A stretch of 64,000 bases of DNA, taken from positions 1-64,000 of the forward strand of contig JASANC010003846.1 of assembly GCA_030248135.1 (NCBI GenBank). The letters are read 5' to 3'. Made by a program: the position numbers and the translations under genes. Numbering within the stretch: the first letter of the stretch is position 1; the number at the start of each line of letters is the position of its first letter. The notes under the pieces are model-generated. The model saw only the letters and a program-made list of their open reading frames with translations, searched no databases and had not been told where the DNA came from. Origin of the DNA: Theristus sp. LFF4_11. Lineage: Eukaryota; Nematoda; Chromadorea; Monhysterida; Xyalidae. Positions 21,908-33,255 of this stretch are shown in pieces.

Positions 21908-24118
21908 ATGAAGGCGTCTGACGTTAGCACGTTGCTGCTGTTTGTGACAGCCGCTTGCACCTGTTCGTGTGTCACTGGCACCAGCAAACAGTCGGCCAAC
22001 CCTGCTGCCTCTCAACCAGAGCAATACTCGCTGTTGACCAACTATTCGTGCGTCCAAGTGACCGCCGAGATTCAAGACGCGAACAACGCGTACTACACGA
22101 ACGTGCTCGTTGCTGGCGACAACCAATGTGCCGTCGCAGTCAATCTCGACAAGTGCTCTGTCGAATACAAGACCAACTACGCCATTGGCACCGTCTGGGG
22201 CTCACAGCTGCTCTCAGCGGAGTCGTCGCCGTCGTTCAAGAACGGCACAGCGCGCATCTACTTCGGCGGCAACGAATGGTACCAGCCGATTCTGGCTGTC
22301 GGCGGCAAGTTCGTGTTCAACTACGGCGTCTCGATACGCAACGGCGAACGGCTGTACATTCGCAACGCGACGCTGCGCCCGCCACCGAACGACAACGGCA
22401 GGATCGTGGTGGAAGTGCCCGCGACCACGCAGATACGCAGAGACGCCAGGCTCACTGTTGCGCCGCTGGACGAGCAAATCAACGAGCCACTCGGTTACAC
22501 GCTGACGAATTTCAGCAACATTCAAGAAGTCGGCTTCACCGATGTCATCTACGGGCGATACGAGATCACAGTGGCGCCCACGAACAACTGCAACTTGAGC
22601 GCACACCCTGCGACGATTCTCGTGAACAGTGAGAACGCAGTGCCGGTCAGGGTGCAGCTCAGCTGTGCACCGCTGCAGTTCACGGCGGTCGCCGTCACGG
22701 TCGCCCAAAAGCCACTGGCCAACATCAAACAGGCGGCCGTCAATGTCAGCGTCCATCTGGTGGACGGACGCAAGCTGCTCGAATGGAAGCTCGCCAACTG
22801 GCACGAGCTGGCGCTGTTCACGTTCCTGCCGTACGATCGCTACTTTGTGCGATTCGAGAACTTCACCGACGGGCGCGTGTTGGCGTCAGCTGACGAAGTG
22901 GCATTTGAGCTGCACGGCATGCTGAAGATCATCAACGCCGAGTACAGCGAGAGCGAGATCGCCACGGTGCACGTTGGCCTGGAGATCGCGAGCGACAACG
23001 ACACCTTGCTGAATGTGACGTTCACTAGCGCACGACACAACGTCGATTACATCTTTGAGTTTGCAGCTGTCGCCGGGCAACCGTTCGGCACCGCCGTGCA
23101 ACTACCCACTGACGACAATCTCACCGTGTCCGCGGTCACTAAGCACGACACGTACACGGCGCAAATTTTCCCGTCCCCCAATCTGAACACCGGAAACGAA
23201 TCGCGACCCGACCAGCAAGTCATGGTTTTCGTCACCGAGAAAGAGCCGATCCACCCGGTGCTCTCGATATTCTGGTGCGGATTCGGACCTAACTTCTGCG
23301 GCCAGTCGAAAGGCGACGACGTTTACCCTAAGACGACGCATGTGATATTGGCGTTTGGCAACACCATGCTCAACGGAAGCATACTCGTCGATGAAATGCC
23401 GAAAGAACTGATTGCAAACTGGCAGAAAACGGGAAAGAAAGTGCTGATATCGGTGGGTGGGCAAAACGGCCTGTGGATACCGATATTTAACAATCCGGAG
23501 AACTTTGTGGAGTCAATCGCAAGGATCATCGAAGAGAACGGGCTGGACGGCGTTGACCTGGACATCGAGGGCTACGCAACACCGCCAAAAGTTGTTGCAG
23601 AAACATTGAGAATGCTGCGGAAACGCTTGGGTCGCAAGAAGCTGATCGTGATCAGCCCCGAGAACGTGACCATCTTCCCGGTGCCGCACGTAGGCATTCC
23701 GGACTGGGAGACCGGTCGTGGTGCGTACAACTACTTTGTGCCGATTCTGAACGCCACCATGGACATCATCGACCTGGTGCAGCCGCAGTTCTACAACAAC
23801 AACTACGTCAACTACGGCAACAACGGCGACGCCGAGGCGATCGTTGACAACTACCTCGGCTGGCGCAACCTGTATCCGCGCTACCGCATTCCCGACTTCG
23901 CTGGTGTGCCTGAGGAGAAGATCGTGATGGGTGTGCCGGCGTCGACGTCAGCGGCAAACCCAGCGTTCTACGTGCCGCCGGACGAACTGAAGCGGGCGTT
24001 TGAGTTGCTCCGGGCGGACGGACACTTTGTCAGGGGCGTCATGATGTGGGACAGCAACTGGGACACACGCAACCAGCACAAGATCAGTGCTGCTGCCGCG
24101 GACGCACTGGCGCTGTGA
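21908..24118 (+). CDS. Secreted GH18 chitinase-like protein, single exon
   Basis: 736 residues in one uninterrupted frame. Residues 1-25 form a signal peptide (MKASDVSTLLLFVTAACTCS). Residues about 35-150 and 160-440 look like beta-sandwich modules with many N-glycosylation sequons (NYS, NGT, NAT, NFS, NVS) and may be carbohydrate-binding, though I cannot name a family. The GH18 barrel begins near residue 450 (FWCGFGPNFC): THVILAFG, KKVLISVGGQ, then the catalytic GLDGVDLDIEGY with the full DxxDxDxE set, DLVQPQFYNN, IVMGVPAS, GVMMWDSNWD. It should hydrolyse chitin or related beta-1,4-GlcNAc polymers outside the cell. Unlike its 5-19 exon neighbours it has no intron, and its third codon positions are G/C-rich. 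The barrel style recalls bacterial ChiD-type and fungal enzymes more than animal chitinases, hence possible horizontal transfer or retroposition. Confidence 0.88.
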   Translation: MKASDVSTLLLFVTAACTCSCVTGTSKQSANPAASQPEQYSLLTNYSCVQVTAEIQDANNAYYTNVLVAGDNQCAVAVNLDKCSVEYKTNYAIGTVWGSQLLSAESSPSFKNGTARIYFGGNEWYQPILAVGGKFVFNYGVSIRNGERLYIRNATLRPPPNDNGRIVVEVPATTQIRRDARLTVAPLDEQINEPLGYTLTNFSNIQEVGFTDVIYGRYEITVAPTNNCNLSAHPATILVNSENAVPVRVQLSCAPLQFTAVAVTVAQKPLANIKQAAVNVSVHLVDGRKLLEWKLANWHELALFTFLPYDRYFVRFENFTDGRVLASADEVAFELHGMLKIINAEYSESEIATVHVGLEIASDNDTLLNVTFTSARHNVDYIFEFAAVAGQPFGTAVQLPTDDNLTVSAVTKHDTYTAQIFPSPNLNTGNESRPDQQVMVFVTEKEPIHPVLSIFWCGFGPNFCGQSKGDDVYPKTTHVILAFGNTMLNGSILVDEMPKELIANWQKTGKKVLISVGGQNGLWIPIFNNPENFVESIARIIEENGLDGVDLDIEGYATPPKVVAETLRMLRKRLGRKKLIVISPENVTIFPVPHVGIPDWETGRGAYNYFVPILNATMDIIDLVQPQFYNNNYVNYGNNGDAEAIVDNYLGWRNLYPRYRIPDFAGVPEEKIVMGVPASTSAANPAFYVPPDELKRAFELLRADGHFVRGVMMWDSNWDTRNQHKISAAAADALAL

Positions 24119-24897
24119 ACTGAAACGGCCGTGGTGATCGGATGGCACGAGCGCTTTGTGTTTGCTTGTTCTCAATTCTGGCAAAGTTCTGTGATTCGAT
24201 TCTACGTTGCGTTTTATTGTATGCAAAATATTTTTTAATCTGAAATCGCAGATTGTGTTGATCATAAAAAGCAAATGAAATGGAAACAAATACAAATAGC
24301 AACACGGTGATAACCCAGTGAAAAGGAAAGCACACACCAGAATCGTGAATAGCAATTATCGCAAAACAGATCAAACAGTTTAAAGGCATGTCAAGGATTC
24401 AACAAATTACAAATTACAAAAAAAACTAGAGTATTTCACGAATGAAGCACATCGGGTTTTGTTTAAGTTTTTGTGAAATAAAAATCTGGTTCTCTTTGGG
24501 TTTCGTACTTGGCATAAAACAAATAACAAACCATTTGATACCAATATACAGAAAACTACAATGACACCAATGGAAGCAACTGTACAATAACCACACACAT
24601 CACCAAAAAAACGAAAAATATTACGCTCAGGAAATATTTGTCAGATTCTGCCCGCCAATTGTAAAAAAACAAATAAGCACACTGCAAAGCCATTAGAAAA
24701 AGTGAATGTAAGTACGCAACAATAAATATAAGTATCGCTAACTCTATAAAAAACAGAAAGTTCAACGCAGTAAAAAACGACAATTGAGATGAGAGATAGG
24801 AAATTTAAAAAACAAAACAACAACCAGCACCGGTACCAAAACAAACGCAGACAAGATTTCAAGCTGGCGTTTGCAACAAACAACAATGGGCCTTCGA

Positions 24898-24936
<39 letters not shown>

Positions 24937-24964
24937 GTTTGCGAATGGTCAGCAGGCGCCCCGA
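24119..24964. other. Intergenic spacer with (CAA)n microsatellite
   Basis: AT-rich DNA between convergent genes. It contains an (ACA)n run of about 12 units at 24899-24935 and no credible coding frame. The terminal sequences of both flanking transcripts must lie here. Confidence 0.6.
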
Positions 24965-27900
24965 TCAGGCGGCAGCAGTGCACCGATGTTGCGCGCAGTT
25001 GTTCTGCAGGCTGACATTGGCGTGGCTGTCGTCGGCGCGGCGAGCAGCAGCAGCCGAGGCGGCCACTGACGGCGCCGCAGGCAGCCAGCCGTCAGCAGTG
25101 GCCAACAGCAGACGCTGCTGGGCACGCACGTCCAGGTGTTGCAGATGGTCATGCTGCTGCACTGCGCTGGACGTCAGACGCAGCAAACTCGCCAACAACG
25201 AATGCACCTGCTGCACACACGACGACTCGGAGGCGTGCGCGTGTGCGTGCAACACTGGACGCTCAACGCTGCGCTGCTCGTCGTCCGCTGCAGCACGGGC
25301 ACGCGGGTGGCTGTGGCGTGCCGCTTGGTCGCCACTCTCATCCGCATTGCTCCAGAACTCGACCGACACTTCTGAGAGCAATCATCTTGTCATTGGACTT
25401 TCACACTGCACCTGAGCTTTATTATTTCGACTAAAAAAAGAATCACTGACTGTAAACAGCGTCAGCAGGCGCAGTGCTGCTGTTGTTGATTGTTGACAGC
25501 TGTTGCTGTGCCAAGTGGTTGGTGTCATGTGAATTTGGCCAAGTTGAATGATACGTGTTTGGTGTGGGAAGCATCGGCAACGCCACAACGAACAGCACAA
25601 AGAACGCCTGAAAACAGCAGGTGCTCAGTTTGCGGCGTATTTCATTGTTTCAACAGCAAATTCTTCGACGAGCCCGACCGCGAGACAAACGCCGGCTGCG
25701 CTGCCGCTGGTGCCGTGCGCTGGCGCTGTCGCAGCGAGGCGTTGGCCTTGCGCCACTTGCTCTTGCAGTGTCTTCAGTTCACTCAACAGCGATCGCTTGT
25801 CAGTCTCCAGTTGACGAACACGCTGACGCAACGATGAATTCTCTGACTGGAACGTGTCTGCGCTGCAGCAACAACGAAAACAGTTTGGCTTTTTTTGTTG
25901 ATGAAATGCTCTGTTCAATTCAGTCATTTTTATGTCCAACGCCAATGTTATGGCAAACCATATACCGTTTTTCCAGCGTATCAATGTAGTCCTTGCGTTT
26001 GCGTCGACTCTCTTGTGCTGACAACTGCAAATGAGAATGTGATCTGACGACGATGTCACCACTTTCAACAGAACCTGCCGACCCATATTTTGATTTCTGT
26101 CTAATTTCACGGACCTTGTTCTTGATCTTGCGGCGTACCATCTTGAGTGCCTCCTGTTCGGCCTTCGTCAACGGCATTTTGGTTGGTATTTGGTATCCTT
26201 CCTGCAGCAGCGTTCGTTTCTCCTCTTCAGACAAATTCAGCTCTGACACGCTCGCAATATTTCGCACGTCCTGGAAATATAAATCGTTTTTAAAGCGAAA
26301 TTTAGCCACTGCTGGAGCTGATGCCAGTCAAATTGAAATGCATCAGTGCACTTTGCACGCGAACACACGCGACTGCACCTGTTCAGTGATCAGCTGCTGT
26401 TGCACGGCCAGTTCGTGCATTTTCGACCGACTGCGACCGCCGAGTGCGGAAGCCGTGCGATTGGCACGCACACGACCGGGCGGGCTGCATGGCGAGCAAT
26501 CACGGCTGCCACTCGACGGGGGACTCGGACTGGCGCCGACCACACCGCCGTAGTGCACTGCAACAAAGCACGGCACTTGGCGTGCATTCGCTCTTTGCAG
26601 TAAGTACATCTGCTTCATGTTGTTTCAATATCGTCGTCTCAGAGACTGCCAACCACTCGCGAAACAAACAGCCAATGCCAATGAATCACCAGTTAGCGGT
26701 GTGCGCGCAACAGCAGCGTTGGTGAGCGTCAACGTTTTCGGCACCACCGTTGGTATCAGCAGGCGATGTGTGCTCGGTTGCGTGCTTGATGTCAAGCGTG
26801 GCGGCAAAGGTGCAGACGCGAACGACAACTGATACGTTTGCACACCGTCGCTGTGCGTCGTGCGACGTTGTGTGCTGCCGGGACACTGCTGCTGCCAGAC
26901 AGTGCCAGCTGGTGCCAATCGCACGTCCACTGTGTGTGTTCGTGGCTTCACTGGCGCTCCATTGCTGCTGTTCAGTTGTTCGTTTGTTGCTGCACTGCTC
27001 ACTGATGTCGTTAGCTGCTGCCCGATGTGGCTGCAGTCAGACGAACTGCCAGCACTCGAATGCACTGACTCGTCCGCCTCGCAAATGGCCAGCTCTAAAA
27101 TAATCGAAATTCAATTTTGTAAATTGAAGCATGCTTAAGGCCAATTCATGCACACAAAATTTATCTGGCACGTCACGTCTCATTCGTGGACCAGCAGGTC
27201 ACGTTATCTTTAGAACACGTGCTCGCTCGCATTCATACGGTATGGCCGGTTAAACATGGCAGCTTTTTTCAGGGTGCCAGGAGCGCGCGAATTTTGAATG
27301 AAAGAAAGAAGACGTTCATAAACTGAACTGTGTGCCAAATTTGACGCGTTTTTTTAACTAATGGATTATCCGCGCTATTCTGTTCATTCTTTATCCCTTG
27401 TACACATGATTGGGAATTACGTTGGCTTTTTTAAAAAAGACAACTCCTAGTTTGCGGCTGATCCCGCCTTGATGGACTGCCTCATTTATTCGGCCATACT
27501 GTACATGTCGTGCTATATAGTGAGTGATTGCACTTTCCGACAGAATGAATTGCGGCCAGGCGAATGAAGCATGCGAGTAACGCAAGAGCGCCAACGCACC
27601 GGCTTTGACATGCACGTTGCAGCCGTCTGCTTCGTGATGTGTTGTTTGTGGCGTTGTGTCGTACAAAGGCGCATGCGGTGCCTCTGGTGGTGATGGCAGC
27701 CCACTTGTGTCATTCAGAAATGTCTGCAAAAACTAATTGATTGCACGCAAAGTGTGAACGTGCGTTGGTGTCCGCCCATCGCAGCACTTATGGTCGTCCT
27801 GGATAATTTGTAGTATCAGCTAATTGGTTGCCTGAACATCAGGTTTAAAAAAGAATTTTTTTATTTTTTTCAAATTTTAAATCTTTTCCATCAAAATCTC

Positions 27901-28422
27901 ACTGTCTGTCTGCCCCACACAAAGCAAACGCATAGAAACCACAAAGCTAGAAAAAAGAAAATGTCCACTCCAATTTCTTTTTTGAACCTGATATTCAGGC
28001 AACCAATCAGCTAATACTACAAATTATCCAGGACGACTACAGTTGCCAACAGTTTTCGCACGGCTTCTTCCTGTTGTGCAGTGCAACAGTTTTCTTGCAT
28101 AATTTTCACATGCAATTTCACCACATAAAAAGCTGTGGGTGGATACTCAGTCAGATGCCTTCATTCAAGAAAATCGTGCACCGATTTGTGGCAACGAGAG
28201 TCGTTTCACAATTCAAGACAGCACTGCCCCACATTAATCATCGTCTCCAGTAGTGACAATACAAACTTTGAGCTCATGCTCGAAGTCAAACTCGTCATTG
28301 ATGCCAGGCAGCGAGAGCAGGCGTCCGTCCGGCGGCACTGCTGATGAGAACAGACAATCACCGTTGATCAGCTCCATCCCGTCACTCACAAGCCCATCCA
28401 GCCAATCATCGCCGCTGTCCAT
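24965..28422 (-). CDS. CREB3L/CrebA-type transmembrane bZIP transcription factor (9 exons)
   Basis: An ER-anchored bZIP factor of the OASIS/BBF2H7 (CREB3L1/2, CrebA) group, normally released by Golgi proteolysis to drive secretory-pathway genes. Exons in gene order: 28422-28267, 27723-27600, 27094-26690, 26557-26379, 26270-26115, 26024-25966, 25862-25679, 25607-25451, 25371-24965; all in phase, about 608 residues. The ATG is in good context (CACCATGG). An acidic N-terminus ([14 protein letters not shown]) is followed by S/T/P-rich sequence. The family-specific block is [20 protein letters not shown], then RRKIKNK and the basic region [14 protein letters not shown], then a zipper ([14 protein letters not shown]). 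Exons 7/8 join to form a hydrophobic segment, VCLA plus [13 protein letters not shown]. The last exon is low-complexity (H, A, Q, S rich) and the least certain, as is the exon 3 donor. Confidence 0.85.
27261..27510 (+). repeat. Dispersed repeat family I, copy in bZIP gene intron 2
   Basis: Second copy of the roughly 240-bp repeat seen at 15241-15490, again intronic. Shared words include GACAACTCCTAGT and CTATTCTGTTCATTC. No coding potential. Confidence 0.65.
27792..28037. mobile_element. Short MITE with about 60-bp inverted repeats
   Basis: The left arm begins GTCGTCCTGGATAATTTGTA and the right arm is its inverse ending TATCCAGGACGAC. The arms stay complementary through a GGTTGCCTGAA word to an A/T-rich centre. 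About 245 bp, in intron 1 of the bZIP gene. No clear target duplication. Confidence 0.75.
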
Positions 28423-29568
28423 GGTGCACAACAATAATGCTCTGTGCTCGTCGATATTTACCGCTATAATTCACTAATTTATTGCTCCTCAATAACGTCT
28501 GCCTGAAAGTTGAATTTATACAAAGCATGATGTTCCGTTTACCGACTGTGTTGACAACACACACAAGGTACACGTGCGAACGTGATGAATAACGTGTGTG
28601 CCAGGGCCAGCAGAAGAACAAGCGTTGACTTCCACTGAATTTGTTGGCAGAGGCAAACACCAACAACGATGGCCGTGTTGTCTACGTTCAGCGATGCCAT
28701 GAGGCTGCATGGTGCACCCAAGTTGTAAAGTTCACGAAAATTACATGCTTCTGATGTATCACACACTGCCAGACAGAACGTGTGCTGCGCTGCGCCTGAC
28801 TGTTGTTCCAACAACAGGCAAACCAAACCACACGTGTCGCTCACACACACACACACACACACACACAAAATCTAAGCGCAGTTTCGTTTCGCCATTGAAT
28901 AAATGTCTGTCGACTGGTAAGTTTCACTTTCGTTACGTTTGCGTTTAACAATCCACAACGTCCCTTTTTCACATCTGCTGAACATCGTTAACAAAAGCTC
29001 GCCATGTACAACACGCAAACCACGACACGCGCCCTGCAACCAAACCACTAAATACGGTATACCGATGTTATTATGATCCTGGTTTGCATTTCGTGCGAAA
29101 ATACACTTGGCAACTTGCACGTACACAAACGCATGAACAGGGGTTATGTAAACTCAACGATCGAGTGTGAACTAATTGTGAACATCGAATAACGTGACGT
29201 TCCTTCTTTAACGGATAATGGAAGTTGCGTAAATCTGCTTAAGCAATATTTCGCACAATTATTTCACATAGCTACCAGCTTTTCGGAAGTCATCAGTCAA
29301 AAAATAAAAATAAGATGCCCACTGAATAAGCTCAACGTTACCTTATCAAGACATGTGTAAACAAACAAGAGCTGAGTAAAACGACGCCAAGCAATGTTTA
29401 CCAACAAACTGAGACTTAAGGAGACGCAGTTCTTAAGGAACTTGACTTATGTGAACATGTTGAATGTCAGCATATGTTGAGCAATAAGGATATTGAAAGT
29501 AGAAACGCTTAGATACTTTGACAGGGAACTGGTAAAATTGATTTTTGAACAAAAAATATGCTCAAGAA
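28423..29568. other. Upstream region of the bZIP gene; (CA)n at 28843-28866
   Basis: No gene recognised. It contains an (AC)n microsatellite of about 12 units and presumably the promoter and any 5' untranslated exons of the bZIP gene. The short open frames lack family resemblance. Confidence 0.5.
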
Positions 29569-31131
29569 TAGAGTTGGCGTTGGAAAAAACGGGTTCTTTT
29601 CCGTTTTAAAACCGTTTTTTTCTGAAAAAATAAAGAACCGGTTTTTACCTTGAAAATTTTTAGACTTCGTGGTCAAAAATCACAATTCTTCGATTGATTG
29701 ATTAAATGTAAAAATATATTTTTGAAAAAAACGGTGCAGCAAACTGTGTCGAACTGAACTGGTGAAACATCATTTTGCAGAAACTTTTGTGTCAAGAAGT
29801 GAAATTAAATGAAGATAAGGTGCCTGCTAGCTAGAGTTGGTAAAAAACCGGTTTTTTATATTGCCAGAAAAAAAAACCGGTTTCTTTTCCGTTTTAAAAC
29901 CGTTTTAAAACCATAAAAAACCGAATGCTTCCCAGCTCCTAAACCTTCCAGAACTTGGCATCTCGAACTCAAAATAGGAAATTCATCAAAACTTGTGATT
30001 TTGAGCAGCGTAAAATGTTGTTTTCGGGCATACAACCGACTCAATTTGCTATTTTTGCCACCCAATGCTACCCAATTTTTTGTTTCAAATCAAACCAATT
30101 TCGCTTTTATTGGTTTCCAGGGCAGCACGTTCAATAAATTGAAAACAAAGACTGGGCAGTGACCATGTAGGTGTGGGGAGTGGGGAGGGACGGTTGCAGG
30201 AGACCGGATAGCTGACCCCGATATGGGGGGCGAGATTTGCAGAACTGCAAAGTGAAACCGGTGGCGGATTGCGTTCGAAAAATAACATTTCATCAGTTAC
30301 CCTTTGCAAATCGACAACATCGTCAGTCAGTCTGCATATGCACTTAGTTTAGCAGTCACCTTGTCTTCATCGTATTTCACTTGACCCTTGCCATAAAAGC
30401 TTCTGCAAAATGACGCTTCACCAGTTCAGTTCGACACAGTTCACTGCACCGTTTTTTCAAAAATATAATTTTACATTTTATCAATCAAACGAAGAATTGT
30501 GATTTTTGACCATGAAGTTTGAAAATTTTTAAGGTAAAAAACCGGTTCTTTATTTTTTCAAGAAAAAAACTGGAAAAAAACCGGTTTTAAAACGGAAAAG
30601 AAACCGTTTTTTTTCCTGTGCCAACCCTACTGCTAGCTAACCTAAGTGCAGGATGCAGACTGACTGACGACGTTGTCGATTTGAAACGGTAACTGAACGG
30701 ATGAAATGTTATTTTTCAAACGCCATCCGCTACCGGTTTCACTTTGCAGTTCTCCGAATCTCGCCCCCCAAATCGGGGTCAGCTATTTGGTCTCCTTGCA
30801 ACCTCCCCCCTCCCCCGAGCTCCCCACACCTACACGGTCACAGCCCAGTAGTTGTTTTCAATTTATTGAACCTGCTGCCCTGGAAACTAACAAAAGCGAA
30901 ATTGATTTGATTTGAAACAAAAACATAACAAATTGGGCCGGTTGTATACCCGAAAACATCGTTTTACGCTGCTCAAAAACACTAATTTTGATGTAATTCC
31001 TATTTTGAGCTCAAGATGCGAAGTTCTGGAAAGTTTCGGAGCTGGGAAAATTTGGTTTTATTCGGTTTTAAAACGGAAAAGAAACCGTTTTTTTTTCTGG
31101 CAATATAAAAACAGTTTTTTTACCAATCCCA
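29569..31131. mobile_element. MITE family E, outer copy split by a second copy
   Basis: Starts TAGAGTTGGCG and ends TACCAATCCCA, flanked by CTCAAGAA (29561-29568) and CTCACGAA (31132-31139), an 8-bp duplication with one change. Both halves match the intact family member at 40613-41400. The interruption is the inner copy at 29832-30629. Confidence 0.8.
29832..30629 (-). mobile_element. MITE family E, inner copy (hAT-like)
   Basis: Inverted ends TAGAGTTGGTAAAAAACCGG and TGTGCCAACCCTA with an exact 8-bp duplication CTGCTAGC on both sides (29824-29831, 30630-30637). About 798 bp, in opposite orientation to the outer copy. AACCGGTTT-type words dominate both ends. No coding capacity. Confidence 0.85.
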
Positions 31132-31139
31132 CTCACGAA

Positions 31140-32150
31140 GAAAATGGGTAAAAGGCATGCAACATTTTAACTCGAATTTTTAACATTCGAAGTTCAGATG
31201 CTGTTTTTATTTGATTCGTACGTCATCCGATTTTCGAAAGCATGAAACCAAACCGGGAGTCAGGTCAGATTCTTCCTGAAAACAGAATAAAGTTAACGAT
31301 GGGCAATTATTGTAATTATTAAGCTGTAATTATCTGTTCTATATAATCTGATTCTTTTCCTGTAATCTTGGTTGTTCTTCAGTCCACTAAATCGCCACTC
31401 TCTCGCTACTTGAAGAGTAATTTGAAGAGTACAGGGTGATCAGAAAAAACGTCAATAAATAAAACAACCCCTTGAGCTGAAACTTATAGCTACAAAAGAA
31501 ATATAGTTGTTATTAGTTGTGTTAAAAGTTCAGCTCAAACGGTCAACACTATTAGTCGAAGTGCAACAGACAATTGGAAACTTCGATTTCGCGCGTGTGC
31601 GTGCAGAGGCTGTTCTGCGCGACATGCAAATAGCTTGGTTGAACTTTGTGAACCACTTGTCTGTGAAGTTTGAAGAGCAGTTTTCTGAATTCAGGACATT
31701 TTCTACATTATTTTTTGTAAAAGCTTGCAAAACTTGATTCGAAACAAAAGAAACAGTGAATCGGTTCACTGAGTTCGTCTGTCCAACAGTCTGGACTGGA
31801 GAACAATCAAGATTACAGGAAAAGGATCAGATTATATAGGATATCACCGATAATTACAGCTTTATAATCATGCGGATGCGCGAGCGAGCGCAACGAGCGG
31901 ACAGCGCATCACGCATAATATGAGCCGTTATCCCCTCGCGCGCGTTTTTCAAACTTTTTCGCTGCGCTGCAGAGAGCATAGTATAAGCCACAAACTTGGT
32001 TCTGTGCACACAAACAGAACATCCAAAGTTGTGCTTGGATCCGCGAAATTTTTTATGGGACAACTTTTCATACGCTGTAGACAGGAATAACCTATTCTGA
32101 AATTTATGTTACTTATTTTCCTTGGTATTTTTTTCAGGTAATCAACATGT
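31140..32150. other. Gene-free repeat mosaic
   Basis: Holds two fragments of the 140-bp direct repeat known from 11921-12834: one inverted at about 31310-31430 and one direct at about 31790-31870. The rest is unrecognised. A 76-residue open frame (31507-31737) has no family resemblance. Confidence 0.5.
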
Positions 32151-33255
32151 GTTCGCCCTTTCAATTTTTACCTGCGACACTTTCACTGTCGAACAAAAAT
32201 GTTCCCTGGGGTAATTCCACCCGGAGATTTTGAAAATTGGGTTAATTTTTTACCCAGACCCTGTTTTTGGGTAAAAAATTGGGCATTTTTAAAAGTTCGC
32301 AGGGTTTTCACCAGGTTTTAAGTGTTCGCCCTTTCAATTTTTAGCTAGGACACTTTCACAGTTGAATAAAAATGTTTCCTAGGGTAATTTCATCCGTAAA
32401 TTCTGAAAATTTGGTTTATTTTTTTCCGGGCATTTTTTGAATCAAAATTGTGCATTTTTTGAAAGTTCGTAGCATTTTGACTGGGTATCAGTTTTCCACT
32501 CTTACAAATTTGGTCTGAGCTACGAAAAATAACAGGAAAAAGATCTAACCCGTAGGAATTCAATGCGCTGATCACGGATTTTAGGTTAGTTTTCTTACGT
32601 GAGCAACTCTAGATGCTGAATCGTGACGATTTCGGACAAATTGGCCGTGGAAATTGGCGATAACGGTCCAGAAACGAAAAACAAGAAAAGAGTGTTTCCC
32701 AGGGTAATTCAATGCGCTGATCACGGATTTTGGGTTAGTTTACTTATGTGAGCTACTCTAGATGCTGAATCGTGACGATTTCGGGCGAATCGGCCGTGGA
32801 AATTGGTGAAATCGGTCCAGAAACGAAAAACAAGAAAAGGGTGTTTTCCAGGGTAATGCAATGCGTTGATTACGGATTTTGGGTTAGTTTTCTTATGTGA
32901 GCAATTCTAGGTACTGAATCGTGACTGTTTCGGGCGAATCGGCCGTGGAAATTGGCGAAATCGGTTAGAAACGAAAAAAAGAAAACTGTGTTTTCCAGTG
33001 TAATTCAATGCGCTGATCACGGATTTTGGGTTAGTTTTCTTATGTGAGCAACTCTAGATACTGAAACGTGACGATTTCTGGCGAATCGGCCGTGGAAATT
33101 GGCGAAATCGGTCCAGAAATGAAAAACGAGAAAACGGTTTTTCCAGGGTAATTCAATGCGATGATCACGGATTTTGGGTTAGTTTTCTTGTGTGAGCAAC
33201 TCTAGTTTCTGAATCGTGACAATTTTGGGCGAATCGGCTGTTGTTGTTTGTTGCC
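32150..33255 (+). repeat. Tandem repeats, units about 172 bp then about 148 bp
   Basis: TTCGCCCTTTCAATTTTTA occurs at about 32152 and 32325. Downstream, the block CGCTGATCACGGATTTTGGG recurs near 32567, 32714, 32864, 33010 and 33160 (periods 146-150) with the word GAATCGTGACGATTTC in each. The last unit is broken by the LINE fragment at 33256. Confidence 0.85.

Noticed and set aside
22214..22804. 196-residue minus-strand frame within the GH18 gene
   Set aside because: Antisense shadow of a GC3-rich coding region.
24899..24935. Poly-Thr or poly-Gln coding repeat
   Set aside because: (CAA)n lies outside the last exon of the bZIP gene and after the GH18 gene; treated as a microsatellite.
31507..31769. 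Paired open frames of 76 and 79 residues
   Set aside because: No similarity to a known family, no splice context, and both strands open equally.
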